A DNA stretch of 64,000 nucleotides from JALORV01 sp963766365 (GCA_963766365.1 CAVXZK010000013.1:124001-188000); one strand, 5' to 3'. Counted from the stretch's first letter, positions 52,038 to 61,230 are shown. Numbers and translations are program-made. The notes: generated from the letters alone by a model not told the origin.

Positions 52038-53102
52038 TCAACTGGCGTGCAGGCCCGCCACAATGGCCGGAACGCCGCCGGCGGCAAGCTGGCTGCGGCG
52101 TTTGCGCAGCTGCGTGAAGCGCAGCAATGCCGCATCCAGCGGCTCGTCGGTCGCGATTTCGAGGCAGTCGACGCCGGCCTCTGCAAGCGCCTCGCGCAGT
52201 GCGGCTTCGCGCCGGGCGGCCGCGGCCGCAAAGCGCTGCCGGAACGCACGGTCGTGGGTATCGACGGTCAGCTGCTCGCCGGTCTCGGCATCCTGCATCA
52301 CGATGAGGCCGAGGTCGGGCAGCTCGACTTCCATCGGGTCATACAGCCGCACCGCGATCACCTCGTGACGACGCGCGAGCTGCGCAAGCCGCCGGCCCCA
52401 GCCCGGGGTGCTGATGAAGTCCGAGATGACGAAAACCACCGAGCGCCGCTTCATCACCGGCTGTGCGAACGACAGCAATTCGGCGAGATCGGTCACCTTG
52501 CCGGGCGGCTTCGCCTTGGCACCTGCCGGCGCGCGAGCGCCGACGACGCCCATGCGGTCGAGAACGTGCAGTACATGGCGGCGGCCATTGCGCGCCGGGA
52601 TGACTTCGCTGGCGCCCTCGGAGTGCAGCACCGCACCGATGCGGTTGCCATAGCGTGTGAAGAGCCGCGCCAGCACCGCGACCAGTTCGGCAGACAGCAC
52701 GCGCTTGCGCACGCCACTCGAGCCGAAGTCGATCGAAGCCGACAGATCGAGCAGGAACCAGGCCGCGACCTCGCGGTCCTCCTGGAACTCACGCACGTGC
52801 GGGGTCTGCAGCCGCGCGGTGACGTTCCAGTCGATGTAACGCACGTCATCGTGCAGCTGATATTCGCGCAGGTCGGCAAGGTCGAGGCCGAAGCCGCGGA
52901 ACAGCGTCCGGTAGTCACCCTGCAGCAGGCCATCAAGGCGACGCAGCACTGTCCATTCGAGCCGGCGCAGCAGCCGGTCCGGGTCGATGCGGCGGCCCGG
53001 ACGCGCGCCATCGCCGGCGGACTCGTTCGCCGCCGGACCGACGCCGGGCGCAACCGTGCCGGCGACCGCCGGTTGCCTAGGCGCCCGCCGCCACCCGAAC
53101 AT
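52038..53102 (-). CDS. DUF58-domain protein of the MoxR operon
   Basis: The 354-residue protein has an N-terminal Pro/Ala-rich stretch, then REYQLHDDVRYIDWNVTARL and FLLDLSASIDFG, the signature of DUF58, which is distantly VWA-like. Such proteins are regular partners of MoxR ATPases and BatA and probably act as adaptors. It overlaps the MoxR gene by 26 bases and precedes the VWA gene by 5, so the three are co-translated. Confidence 0.85.
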   Translation of the reverse strand: MFGWRRAPRQPAVAGTVAPGVGPAANESAGDGARPGRRIDPDRLLRRLEWTVLRRLDGLLQGDYRTLFRGFGLDLADLREYQLHDDVRYIDWNVTARLQTPHVREFQEDREVAAWFLLDLSASIDFGSSGVRKRVLSAELVAVLARLFTRYGNRIGAVLHSEGASEVIPARNGRRHVLHVLDRMGVVGARAPAGAKAKPPGKVTDLAELLSFAQPVMKRRSVVFVISDFISTPGWGRRLAQLARRHEVIAVRLYDPMEVELPDLGLIVMQDAETGEQLTVDTHDRAFRQRFAAAAARREAALREALAEAGVDCLEIATDEPLDAALLRFTQLRKRRSQLAAGGVPAIVAGLHAS

Positions 53103-54090
53103 GGCTCTCCAGTGGCGCTTCGGGCGCCTGGATGGTCTGCAGCACGCGCATGATCAGCGCATCGGCGGTCTGGCCGTCGGACAACGCCTCGTAGGACAGC
53201 ACCAGCCGGTGCCGCAGCACGTCAGGCACGATGTCGATGACATCTTCCGGCAGCGCATAACTGCGACCGCGCAGGAACGCCAGCGCCCGTGCGCCCTCGA
53301 TCAGGCTGATGGTTGCGCGCGGACTGGCGCCGAACGTCAGGTAATGGTTCATGTCCTTCAGCCCGTACTGCTCCGGACGGCGCGTCGCCGCGACGATCTT
53401 GACCGCGTACTGGATCAGGTTCGGATCGACGTAGATCTTGCGGCACTGCTGCTGCAGCTCTGACAGCTGCTGCGTCGTGCACACCGGGGACACCGTCGTT
53501 GCAGGACCGGTGACGCGCTCGACGATGACGAACTCTTCCTCCTCGTTCGGGTAGCCGACCAGTACCTTCATCATGAAGCGGTCGACCTGGGCCTCGGGCA
53601 GCGGGTAGGTGCCCTCGGTCTCGATCGGGTTCTGTGTGGCCATCACCAGGAAGGGCTCAGGCACCTTGTGCGACTCGCCCGCGATCGTGACCTGGCGCTC
53701 CTGCATCACCTCGAGCAGCGCGCTCTGCACCTTGGCCGGCGCACGGTTGATCTCGTCGGCGAGCAGCAGGTTGGCGAACACCGGACCCAGCACGGTCGAG
53801 AACTCGCCCGACTTCTGGTTGTACATGCGCGTGCCGACCAGGTCTGCGGGCAGCAGGTCGGGCGTGAACTGGATGCGCTTGAACGAGCCGCGGATCGTCT
53901 TCGCCAGCGTGTTGACCGTCAGCGTCTTGGCCAGCCCCGGCACGCCTTCGACCAGCAGGTGCCCCTGCGACAGGATCGCCACCAGCACGCGCTCGAGGAA
54001 ATGGTCCTGCCCGACGACGATGCGCTTCACTTCATACAGCACCCGCTGCATCAGCTCGCCGGTCTCTTTCGCCTTGATCATCTCGCTCAT
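53077..54090 (-). CDS. MoxR-family AAA ATPase
   Basis: The 337-residue ATPase has Walker A LVEGVPGLAKTLTVN, Walker B LLADEINRAPAKVQS, and sensor motif MATQNPIETEGTYPLPEAQ. MoxR proteins act as chaperones that insert metal or assemble complexes together with VWA proteins. The ATG at 54090 follows GCAAAAC without a strong site. It is the first gene of a MoxR-DUF58-VWA operon read leftward. The S1C protease lies 101 bases upstream on the same strand. Confidence 0.9.
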   Translation of the reverse strand: MSEMIKAKETGELMQRVLYEVKRIVVGQDHFLERVLVAILSQGHLLVEGVPGLAKTLTVNTLAKTIRGSFKRIQFTPDLLPADLVGTRMYNQKSGEFSTVLGPVFANLLLADEINRAPAKVQSALLEVMQERQVTIAGESHKVPEPFLVMATQNPIETEGTYPLPEAQVDRFMMKVLVGYPNEEEEFVIVERVTGPATTVSPVCTTQQLSELQQQCRKIYVDPNLIQYAVKIVAATRRPEQYGLKDMNHYLTFGASPRATISLIEGARALAFLRGRSYALPEDVIDIVPDVLRHRLVLSYEALSDGQTADALIMRVLQTIQAPEAPLESHVRVAAGA

Positions 54091-54191
54091 GTTTTGCCTT
54101 TGCCTGCCCTTGTGATGAAAAGATTCGTCTGGCTCCGCCAGCGAATTCTTCAAACCATTCCGCGCAAAAGTAGGTTTTCACTTTTGCGCGC

Positions 54192-55160
54192 CTAGAACGG
54201 AGGAATTCCCACCGCACCCCCCGCGCTCTCGATCGTTGCCGCGAAGCCGATGCCGATGAAGGTACGCGCCGGCGTCGGATTGAGGATCGCTGTGACGACG
54301 CCGATCACCTCGCCATCCATGGTGATCAGCGGTCCGCCCGAGTTGCCCGGGTTGGCCGCCGCGTCGAATTGGATCAGTCCGGTCATCACCTGTTTGCCCT
54401 CTGGCGAGCGGAAGCTGCGATCCAGACCGGAGATCACGCCTGCCGAGACGGAGGGGCCGATGCCGAACGGGAAGCCGACCGCGACCACCTCGTCGCCCGG
54501 GCGCAGGTTGGCGGTCGAGCCGAGAGTCGCGGATTCCAGATCGTCCGGCACTCGCCGCGCCTTGATGACAGCGAGGTCATTTTCCGGAAAGGCGCGAACC
54601 AGATCGACGTCCGACTCACTGCCGTCGAAGAATTTCACCGTCACGCGCTTGGAACCCGCAACGACATGCAGGTTGGTGAGGATGATGCCGTTATCGACGA
54701 TGACGACGCCGGACCCGACGCCCTGCATCTGGATGCCTGATCCGGGCTCGTCGTTCTCTTCGCCGTTGTAGCCCTCGACGCGAACGACCGACGACAGCAC
54801 CAGTTCGGCCGCCTTGGTCGCACGCGACGGCAGCGTCTTGTTTTCCATCGTGTGCAGCACCGCCTTGTCGATGTCCTCCTGCGTCAGCGCGGCGCGCTTC
54901 GGCTGTACGGCGTCGCGGGCAAGCACGACAGCCAGCGCAATGCCCACGCCGGCGAGAAGAAGCGCAGTGCGATCGTGGCGCACGAGAAAGCGGTGCAGGC
55001 GTCCGCCGGTCGCTGCCGCAGCGGCAGCACCACTTGTCGTAACGGGCTGGGGCGCTGCGGACGGGCGCGCGGGCAACGATGGCGCGGTGGCATCGCCCGA
55101 CGACGAAGCCACGCGCCGGCCGGGCCGGTGGGCGCTGCTGTAGAGCGCGGGCTTCTTCAT
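54192..55160 (-). CDS. Trypsin-like serine protease (S1C/DegP-like, no PDZ)
   Basis: In the 322-residue protein, a Pro/Ala-rich cytoplasmic N-terminus of about 50 residues is followed by one membrane helix (TALLLAGVGIALAVVLA). A periplasmic trypsin-like domain has the triad in LTNLHVVAGSKRV (His), FPENDLAVIKAR (Asp) and DAAANPGNSGGPLIT (Ser). No PDZ domain follows, unlike DegP or DegS. It lies just upstream of the MoxR operon on the same strand and may process one of its partners. The gene diverges from the second VWA gene. Confidence 0.85.
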   Translation of the reverse strand: MKKPALYSSAHRPGRRVASSSGDATAPSLPARPSAAPQPVTTSGAAAAAATGGRLHRFLVRHDRTALLLAGVGIALAVVLARDAVQPKRAALTQEDIDKAVLHTMENKTLPSRATKAAELVLSSVVRVEGYNGEENDEPGSGIQMQGVGSGVVIVDNGIILTNLHVVAGSKRVTVKFFDGSESDVDLVRAFPENDLAVIKARRVPDDLESATLGSTANLRPGDEVVAVGFPFGIGPSVSAGVISGLDRSFRSPEGKQVMTGLIQFDAAANPGNSGGPLITMDGEVIGVVTAILNPTPARTFIGIGFAATIESAGGAVGIPPF

Positions 55161-55454
55161 GGGACCTCTGTCGTTGCCACCGGCAGGTCGGGGGAAAAAA
55201 GTATCACGCCGAACGAAAAATCGGTGCGCCGACCGACCTCCGGACTGCGAAGCCCTGCGGAATTTGGGGTTTTGCGCGTTGCGGCGCCGAAGCTCGCCAG
55301 GCACGTCGCGTGCACGCGGTATGCCCTTCGTCGTAGGAGTGGCCGCCGGTCCCGCGCACTTTCAACCGCGCCGATGGTCAATGCTAGAGTGCCCGCGCAG
55401 GGTCGGCTCGTTCTTGGTCCTGCGTTCCGTCAAAAGGTTCTGCGAGGACCGGCG
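55161..55454. other. Divergent promoter region between protease and second VWA gene
   Basis: About 290 bases lie between two divergent genes. The part at 55195-55220 is A-rich (GGGGAAAAAAG and CGAACGAAAAATCG) and may carry a promoter for the leftward protease. No coding frame is convincing. No long repeat is seen. Confidence 0.4.
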
Positions 55455-56528
55455 ATGCGTTTCCTCTGGCCAGAGATGCTCTGGCTGTTGTTCCTGATTC
55501 CGGCGCTCGTCGGCGCCTACGTCATCGCACTGCGCCGTCGCAAGCGCACGGCGGTGCGCTACGCCAGCCTGACGCTGGTGCGCGACGCGATCGGTCCCGG
55601 GCAGCGCCTGCGGCGGCACATTCCGCCCTTCCTGCTGCTGCTGGCGCTGACCGCCGCAATCGTTGCGCTGGCACGCCCGACGGCGTCGGTCGTCTTGCCG
55701 TCGCAGTTCATGACCATCTCGATGGCAATGGACGTTTCGCTCAGCATGCGCGCGACCGACGTCGAGCCCAACCGGCTGGTCGCCGCGCAGAATGCCGCCA
55801 AGGCCTTCATCGACGAGCTGCCGTCCAATGTGCGCCTCGGCATCGTCTCCTTCGCCGGCACGGCGGCCGTTGTGCAGACGCCGACCGAAAGCAGGCAGGA
55901 CATGATCGCGGCGATCGACCGGTTCCAGTTGCAGCGCGCCACCGCCACGGGCAGCGGCTTGATTCTCGCGCTAGGCATGCTGTTTCCCGAGGATGGCCTC
56001 GACATCGAGTCGGTCGCGATGTCGATGCGGCATGCCGGCGTCTCGCTCGACAGCGCCGGCAAGCGCGAGTTCGAACGGCCGACCCGCGAGCCGGTGGCGC
56101 CCGGTTCGTACACCTCGGGCGTGATCATCCTGCTCTCCGACGGACGCCGCACTACCGGCCCGGACCCGATCCAGATCGCCAAGATGGCAGCGGACCTCGG
56201 TGTGCGCGTCTACACCGTCGGCTTTGGCACGCTGCAGGGCACGACGATCGGCTTCGAGGACTATCAGATCTACGTCCGGCTCGACGAGGAGACGCTGAAG
56301 GCGATCGCCAAGATCACCGGCGGCGAGTACTTCCACGCCGGCACCGCGGCCGATCTGCGCACCGTCTACCAGAACCTGAACGCCAAGCTCGCGATGGAAC
56401 GGCAACAGACCGAGGTCGGCGCACTCGCCAGCGGGGTCGCCGCGTTCTTCGCGCTGCTGGCGGCGCTGCTGTCGGTGTGGTGGTTCCACCGCGCCGCGGG
56501 ATCCCCAACGACCGTCACCCGGGGCTAG
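55455..56528 (+). CDS. BatA-like VWA protein, paralogue of the one in the MoxR operon
   Basis: The 357-residue protein has N-terminal helices, then a VWA domain with MAMDVSLSMRATDVEPN (the DxSxS metal motif kept) and GVIILLSDGRRTTG, and a C-terminal helix (SGVAAFFALLAALLSVWWF). It matches the leftward VWA protein (50989-52032) along its whole length, including MxATDxxPxR and LDEExLxxIAxxTxGEYF. The pair therefore arose by duplication, with this copy inverted. The ATG at 55455 lies behind GAGGACC. Confidence 0.85.
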   Translation: MRFLWPEMLWLLFLIPALVGAYVIALRRRKRTAVRYASLTLVRDAIGPGQRLRRHIPPFLLLLALTAAIVALARPTASVVLPSQFMTISMAMDVSLSMRATDVEPNRLVAAQNAAKAFIDELPSNVRLGIVSFAGTAAVVQTPTESRQDMIAAIDRFQLQRATATGSGLILALGMLFPEDGLDIESVAMSMRHAGVSLDSAGKREFERPTREPVAPGSYTSGVIILLSDGRRTTGPDPIQIAKMAADLGVRVYTVGFGTLQGTTIGFEDYQIYVRLDEETLKAIAKITGGEYFHAGTAADLRTVYQNLNAKLAMERQQTEVGALASGVAAFFALLAALLSVWWFHRAAGSPTTVTRG

Positions 56529-56540
56529 GCGGCGCGCCGT

Positions 56541-56899
56541 TCAGTCGTCGCGGCGCTGAAGCGTCCGGACGTGCAGTTCCTCGACGTGCGCACCGTCCAA
56601 GGAATTCAGGGGCGATGACATGCGGGCGATCCGCGGCGGTCACATCCCGGCCGCCATCAACGTGCCCTTCGAACAGAACTGGGTCGACCCCGACACACGC
56701 CGCAAGCTGCGCGCCGGCACGGTGAAAGACAGCGCCGGAATGGCGCTGAAGCCGCGCGCCGAGCTGGGCTTCAAGAATGTCAGGGTCTACGACTCATCCT
56801 GGCTCGGTTATTCGAGCTGGCTCAGCGCCCCGGCGGACGATGAGGTCTGGACCAACTTCGGATCGCTGCCCACGACGATCAAGGGTCTCGAGAACGCTT
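56541..56899 (+). pseudogene. Rhodanese-like sulfurtransferase remnant
   Basis: VVAALKRPDVQFLDVRTV continues in another frame as KEFRGDDMRAIRGGHIPAAI after skipping one base at about 56598. This gives the start of a rhodanese domain. WVDPDTRRKLRAG follows, but the active-site Cys loop is missing. KDSAGMALKPRAELGFKNVRVYDSSW jumps directly to the C-terminal part, so about 30-40 residues including the catalytic cysteine are deleted. The N-terminal half of a two-domain enzyme is also absent. The gene is dead. The sequence after it up to 57150 is uninformative apart from a hydrophobic stretch near 57000. Confidence 0.7.
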
Positions 56900-57154
56900 C
56901 GGCGAATTCGAGCGCGCAGCGACGAAAGCGCGCTGACTGCAAGCTCGCTTACACGGCTTCGCCCGCAAACGGACGGAGCGAACTGCTCAGCGCCGTTGCC
57001 GTTTACATCGCCCTGGTGACTACGGTTCTCCTGGCGTCGTGGTTTCCGCGGAGCCTACTTCGCCCCGCGGTAGCGCCGCTGGTCCACGCCAACTGAAGCC
57101 CGACCGCGCGCTCGGTCGGCATCCGTGCCGCCGCCATCCAGTACATTTGCCGGC

Positions 57155-59080
57155 ATGAGCGACGTTGTCCGCGCAGGTCGGCGGCTGAGATTCTGCGCTG
57201 CGGCCATCCGGGCTCTGGCCGTGCTGACCGCGGTCGCGCCTGGCCGGGCCTCCGAGGTCAAGGCGCCCCCGGACACCGCGCAGGTGCTCGTCATCACCGG
57301 CACCGATCCGTATGTGCCCGCCTTCGTCACGCTGGATTCGGCGATGCGGGCGAGGGCGGCGCGGGACTACCCGCGGCCGGTGTCCTGGCTGTACGAGTCG
57401 ATGGACACGACCCGACTGCGAGGGGAGCCCGGGCCGCTGCTCGCCGAACTGCTGGCACGCAAATACGCCGAGGTGCGCATCGATGCGGTGATCCTTGTCA
57501 CCGAGCCTGCCGTCGACTTCTACTTCCGGCATCGAGATCGGCTGTGGCCGGAGGCGCCTGTCGTCTACCACTCGGTGACCCCGGCCTACGCCCATGGGAG
57601 GGCCTTCCCGGCCGGTACCGTTGGCCTGCCGTTGGACGTGGACCACGCCGGCACCCTCAAGCTGGCCCTGGCGCTGCAGCCCAGCGCACGGCGCGTGCTG
57701 GTCATCGTCGGCGTCTCGCAGTTCGACCAAGTGCAGCTGGCCGAGGCCCGGCCTGCGCTGGGGCAGATTGCCAGCCAGGTGCCCGTCGAGCTGCTGACCG
57801 GCCTGCCGCCCAGTGCGAACGCGGAGCGGCTGGCGCGCGAGTCGTCGGACACCATCGCGCTTTATCTCAGCGTCTTTCGCGACAACGAGGGCAGCGTGCA
57901 CACGCCGCGCGAGGTACTGGAGACGCTTGCCGACGCGAGCGGCGCGCCGCTGTATGGCGTGTTCGATTCCTACATCGGTCACGGACTGGCGGCCGGTGCG
58001 GTGGAGTCGTTCTCCGCACGCGGCGAACGGGTAGCGGATCTGCTGCTGCGCGCGATGGGCGGCGAATTCGATGCCGGCGCCGTGATCGATACGCCGCCAA
58101 AGTCGCGCTGCGTCGCCGACGCCCGCCAGCTGCTGCGTTTTGGCCTGCGCACTCAGCGGCTGCCGGCCGACTGCGACGTGCGCTTCGTCGAGCCTTCGCT
58201 GCTGCGGACGTACGGGTGGCAGATGACGCTGGTGGCGCTGGCGCTGGTCGGACAGGGACTGCTGATCGCCGCGCTGCTGCTGCAGGCACGACGTCGCCGC
58301 AACGCCGAAGTGAAGCTGCAGGCGCAGCGCGTGCAGCTGCTACACGCTTCGCGCCTCGCGGTGGCCGGCGAGCTGACGGCATCGATCGCGCACGAGATCA
58401 ACCAGCCGCTCGGCGCGATTCTCAGCAACGCCGAGGCGGCCGAGATGATGCTGCAGGCGGGCAGCACCGACCGCGCTGGACTGCTGCAGATCCTGGCCGA
58501 CATCCGCCGCGATGACCTGCGGGCGAGCGAAGTCATCAAGCGGCTGCGTGCGCTGCTGGCACGACACGAGGTCGAGCGCCACCGCTTTGAGCTGAACCGG
58601 GCGGTCGAGGATGTGCTGGCGATCCTGCGCGCGGAGTCGCGCCGTCGCGAGACCCCGGTCGACGCCGTGCTGGTCGCCGAGCGCACCGAGCTGCTGGGCG
58701 ATCCGGTGCAGATCCAGCAGGTCATCATCAACCTGATGCTCAACGCCTTCGATGCCTGTGCGGACATGCCGGCAGGGCAGCGCCGGGTCCGGATCGCGAC
58801 CGCCGTCACACTTGCCAGTGTGGAGCTGACCGTCGCCGACAACGGCCGCGGCATCACGGCCGATGTGCTGCCGCGGCTCTTCGATCCCTTCTTAAGCACC
58901 AAAGGCAGCGGCATGGGGCTCGGCCTTTCGATCGCCCGTTCGATCGTCGAAGCCCACGGCGGTACGATCACTGCGGCGTCAGAAGGGCCGGGCGCAAAGT
59001 TCCGCGTGGTGCTGCCGGCAGCGCCGCCGGAATCTGCGGCGGCCGGACAGGCCATAGGACCGACCACCGATAGGTCATGA
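57155..59080 (+). CDS. Sensor histidine kinase with periplasmic ABC_sub_bind-like domain
   Basis: In the 641-residue kinase, a signal/anchor (RFCAAAIRALAVLTAV) precedes a periplasmic domain of about 300 residues resembling ABC transporter substrate-binding proteins (VLVITGTDPYVPAF, YGVFDSYIGHGLAAGAVES). A membrane helix follows (MTLVALALVGQGLLIAALLL). His413 in SIAHEINQPLGAIL is the phosphorylation site. The ATPase domain has INLMLNAFDAC, VADNGRGI and GSGMGLGLSIA. It should sense a small solute outside and phosphorylate the response regulator whose gene overlaps its stop by four bases. Confidence 0.9.
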   Translation: MSDVVRAGRRLRFCAAAIRALAVLTAVAPGRASEVKAPPDTAQVLVITGTDPYVPAFVTLDSAMRARAARDYPRPVSWLYESMDTTRLRGEPGPLLAELLARKYAEVRIDAVILVTEPAVDFYFRHRDRLWPEAPVVYHSVTPAYAHGRAFPAGTVGLPLDVDHAGTLKLALALQPSARRVLVIVGVSQFDQVQLAEARPALGQIASQVPVELLTGLPPSANAERLARESSDTIALYLSVFRDNEGSVHTPREVLETLADASGAPLYGVFDSYIGHGLAAGAVESFSARGERVADLLLRAMGGEFDAGAVIDTPPKSRCVADARQLLRFGLRTQRLPADCDVRFVEPSLLRTYGWQMTLVALALVGQGLLIAALLLQARRRRNAEVKLQAQRVQLLHASRLAVAGELTASIAHEINQPLGAILSNAEAAEMMLQAGSTDRAGLLQILADIRRDDLRASEVIKRLRALLARHEVERHRFELNRAVEDVLAILRAESRRRETPVDAVLVAERTELLGDPVQIQQVIINLMLNAFDACADMPAGQRRVRIATAVTLASVELTVADNGRGITADVLPRLFDPFLSTKGSGMGLGLSIARSIVEAHGGTITAASEGPGAKFRVVLPAAPPESAAAGQAIGPTTDRS

Positions 59081-59691
59081 CAGCACGCCCCGTCGTTCAT
59101 CTCGTCGACGACGACGATTCGCTACGCAGTGCGATGGAGCGCCTGCTGACGGCGGCCGGTCGTGAAGTGCGCGCCTATGCATCCGCGGGCGAGTTCCTGC
59201 TCGATCCGCCGGTCGATGCCCCGGGCTGCCTGCTGCTCGACGTGCGCCTGCCCGGTCCGTCGGGGCTGGACCTGCAGGAAGCGCTCAAGCGGCACCGGAT
59301 TGCGCTGCCGGTGATCTTCCTGACCGGGCACGGCGACCTGCAGACCGGCGTGCGAGCGATGAAAGCCGGCGCGGTGGATTTCCTGACCAAGCCGGTGGAA
59401 CGTGACGTGCTGTTCGACGCGGTCGACCGCGCCCTCGCGGTGGACGCGGCGCGACGTGCCGAGCGGCAGTCGGCCTCCGACCTGCAGACACGCTATGCCC
59501 AGCTAACGCCGCGCGAGCGCGAGGTCTTCGAGCTGGTCGTCGCCGGTCAGCTCAACAAGCAGATCGCCGGACAGCTCGGCATCGGCGAGCGGACCGTCAA
59601 GGCGCAGCGCGCGCAGGTCATGGCCAAGCTCGGCGCGGCCACGGCGGCCGAACTCGGCCGCATCGCCGCGCAGCTGCGCGCCTCGACCTGA
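59077..59691 (+). CDS. FixJ/NarL-type response regulator
   Basis: In the 204-residue protein, the receiver domain has the acidic pocket HLVDDDDSLR, phospho-acceptor Asp55 in LLLDVRLPG, Thr in FLTGHGDLQ and Lys in FLTKPVE. A LuxR-type helix-turn-helix follows (LTPREREVFELVVAGQLNKQIAGQLGIGERTVK). It is coupled by ATGA overlap to the sensor kinase gene and is its natural partner. The palindrome found 20 bases downstream and again before the sulfatase gene is a candidate binding site. Confidence 0.9.
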   Translation: MTARPVVHLVDDDDSLRSAMERLLTAAGREVRAYASAGEFLLDPPVDAPGCLLLDVRLPGPSGLDLQEALKRHRIALPVIFLTGHGDLQTGVRAMKAGAVDFLTKPVERDVLFDAVDRALAVDAARRAERQSASDLQTRYAQLTPREREVFELVVAGQLNKQIAGQLGIGERTVKAQRAQVMAKLGAATAAELGRIAAQLRAST

Positions 59692-59711
59692 CCCCGGTCT
59701 GGCCGGTGACT

Positions 59712-59725
59712 TGCCCCAAAGGGCA
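59712..59725. promoter_or_regulatory. Palindrome TGCCCCAAAGGGCA, copy 1
   Basis: TGCCC-CAAA-GGGCA is a 14-base near-palindrome 57 bases upstream of the GTG of the second response regulator. An identical 14-base copy lies at 61095-61108. Two exact copies in 1.4 kb are not expected by chance, so it is probably the operator of the neighbouring two-component system. Confidence 0.6.
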
Positions 59726-59782
59726 GAGCGCGCTGCCCGCGAACAGGATGCCGGGCCGGCGGTCCGCGCGCACGATTGGCGC

Positions 59783-60226
59783 GTGCAGCCTGCGCGCAGT
59801 CACCCGGACATCGTCGACCGGCAGGGCCATGTCGTCATCCTGGTCGAGGATGACGATGGCCTGCGCGGCGCGCTCGAGCGCGTGCTGCGGGCCTCCGGCT
59901 TCGAAGCCCAGGCCTACGCTAGCGGCGAGGCTGCACTCGCGGACCACGGCAGCGACTGGGCCGACTGCCTGGTGGTCGACCTGAACCTGCCTACGATGTC
60001 GGGCTTGGACTTCGTCGATCATCTTCGGCTGCGGGGCGTCACGGCTCCGGTGGTGATGATCACCGCGAACGACGAGCCGCATGTGCGTGATCAGGTCCGG
60101 CGCCGCGGCGTCGATCACTTTCTTGCCAAGCCCTTCCCGGGCAGCGCGCTGATGCGGCTGCTCGACAGCGTAATCGCCCGCCATCGTGCTACGGTCGCGG
60201 CCGCGCGCTCGCCCGGCACCGGTTGA
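59783..60226 (+). CDS. Single-domain response regulator (receiver only)
   Basis: The roughly 147-residue protein has a receiver domain with VVILVEDDDGLRGALER, Asp66 in DCLVVDLNLPTMSGLDF, the TAND switch region MITANDEPHV and the conserved Lys in HFLAKPFPGSAL. There is no output domain. It may compete for phosphate from the upstream kinase or act by protein contact. The frame is open from 59711, but that would place the palindrome inside the gene. The GTG at 59783 is chosen instead. Confidence 0.75.
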   Translation: MQPARSHPDIVDRQGHVVILVEDDDGLRGALERVLRASGFEAQAYASGEAALADHGSDWADCLVVDLNLPTMSGLDFVDHLRLRGVTAPVVMITANDEPHVRDQVRRRGVDHFLAKPFPGSALMRLLDSVIARHRATVAAARSPGTG

Positions 60227-60279
60227 GGCGCGGGCGCCCGCCCTCCCGTCGACCTCCTTTCGGACCTGGAGACTCCTTC

Positions 60280-60993
60280 ATGCAAGCGAAACTCGTCGCC
60301 GAGTGTCTCGGCACCTTCTGGCTCGTCCTCGGCGGCTGCGGCAGCGCCGTCCTGGCCGCCGCCTTTCCCGAACTGGGCATCGGCTTCGTCGGTGTGTCCC
60401 TGGCGTTCGGACTGACGGTGCTGACCGGCGCCTACGCGCTTGGGCCGATCTCCGGCGGGCACTTCAATCCGGCGGTGTCCCTCGGCCTGTGGGCCGGCGG
60501 CCGCTTCCCGGCGGCCCACCTGCTGCCTTACATCGTGGCCCAGGTCGCCGGCGCCGTCATCGCCGCCGGCGTGCTCTACCTGATCGCCAGTGGCAAGGCC
60601 GGTTTTTCGCTGGCCGGTGGCTTCGCCTCCAATGGCTTCGGCGAGCACTCGCCGGGCAAGTACAGCTTCGGCGCCGCCGCCATCACCGAGGTAGTGATGA
60701 CTTTCATGTTCCTGATCGTCATCCTCGGCGCCACCCACAAGCGTGCGCCCGTCGGCTTCGCGGGCCTCGCGATCGGCCTCGCGCTGACCCTGATCCACCT
60801 GATCAGCATCCCGGTGACCAACACCTCGGTCAACCCGGCGCGCAGCACCGGGCCGGCGCTGTTCGTCGGCGGCTGGGCGCTGCAGCAGCTGTGGCTGTTC
60901 TGGGTGGCGCCGATCGCCGGTGCCGTCGCCGCCGGATTCGTCTCGCGCGTCGTCTTCGATTCGTCCGACGCACCGGACATCGCGGGCCGCTGA
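60280..60993 (+). CDS. aqpZ: Aquaporin Z
   Basis: The 237-residue protein has six membrane helices and the two half-helix motifs GGHFNPAVSLG (NPA at 63-65) and NTSVNPARSTGP. The aromatic/arginine filter residues are of the water-selective AqpZ type: the Arg after the second NPA is present, and the start ECLGTFWLVLGGCGSAV is typical. It conducts water across the inner membrane. It lies 53 bases after the receiver protein and is probably in its transcription unit. Confidence 0.95.
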   Translation: MQAKLVAECLGTFWLVLGGCGSAVLAAAFPELGIGFVGVSLAFGLTVLTGAYALGPISGGHFNPAVSLGLWAGGRFPAAHLLPYIVAQVAGAVIAAGVLYLIASGKAGFSLAGGFASNGFGEHSPGKYSFGAAAITEVVMTFMFLIVILGATHKRAPVGFAGLAIGLALTLIHLISIPVTNTSVNPARSTGPALFVGGWALQQLWLFWVAPIAGAVAAGFVSRVVFDSSDAPDIAGR

Positions 60994-61094
60994 CCGAGTC
61001 GCGGCCGGCTGCAGTCCCACCGCGCCGGTCGCGCCACCCGGGGCCCGGCAGGGCAGGCCGCGCCTGCCTTCGTCTGCCTTGCCGAACAGCCCTT

Positions 61095-61108
61095 TGCCCC
61101 AAAGGGCA
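61095..61108. promoter_or_regulatory. Palindrome TGCCCCAAAGGGCA, copy 2
   Basis: An exact copy of the 14-base palindrome at 59712-59725 lies here, with flanks TTTGCCCC and GGGCAATCC. It is about 122 bases upstream of the sulfatase ATG and after the aquaporin stop. The position fits an operator controlling the sulfatase and following genes. Confidence 0.6.
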
Positions 61109-61230
61109 ATCCGATCCGCACCGTCTGACGATGCGGGACCGACGCGCCATGCCGATTATGGCGCCTCGCCGCCGCCCGTCATTGCGCGCCGGCGGAAACC
61201 CTCCGCGAATCTCTTGCACGAAGGAACGCC

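Noticed and set aside
59711..59782. TTG at 59711 as start of the second response regulator
   Set aside because: It would place the repeated palindrome inside the gene, and the added residues are unlike receiver domains; GTG 59783 is closer to the domain.
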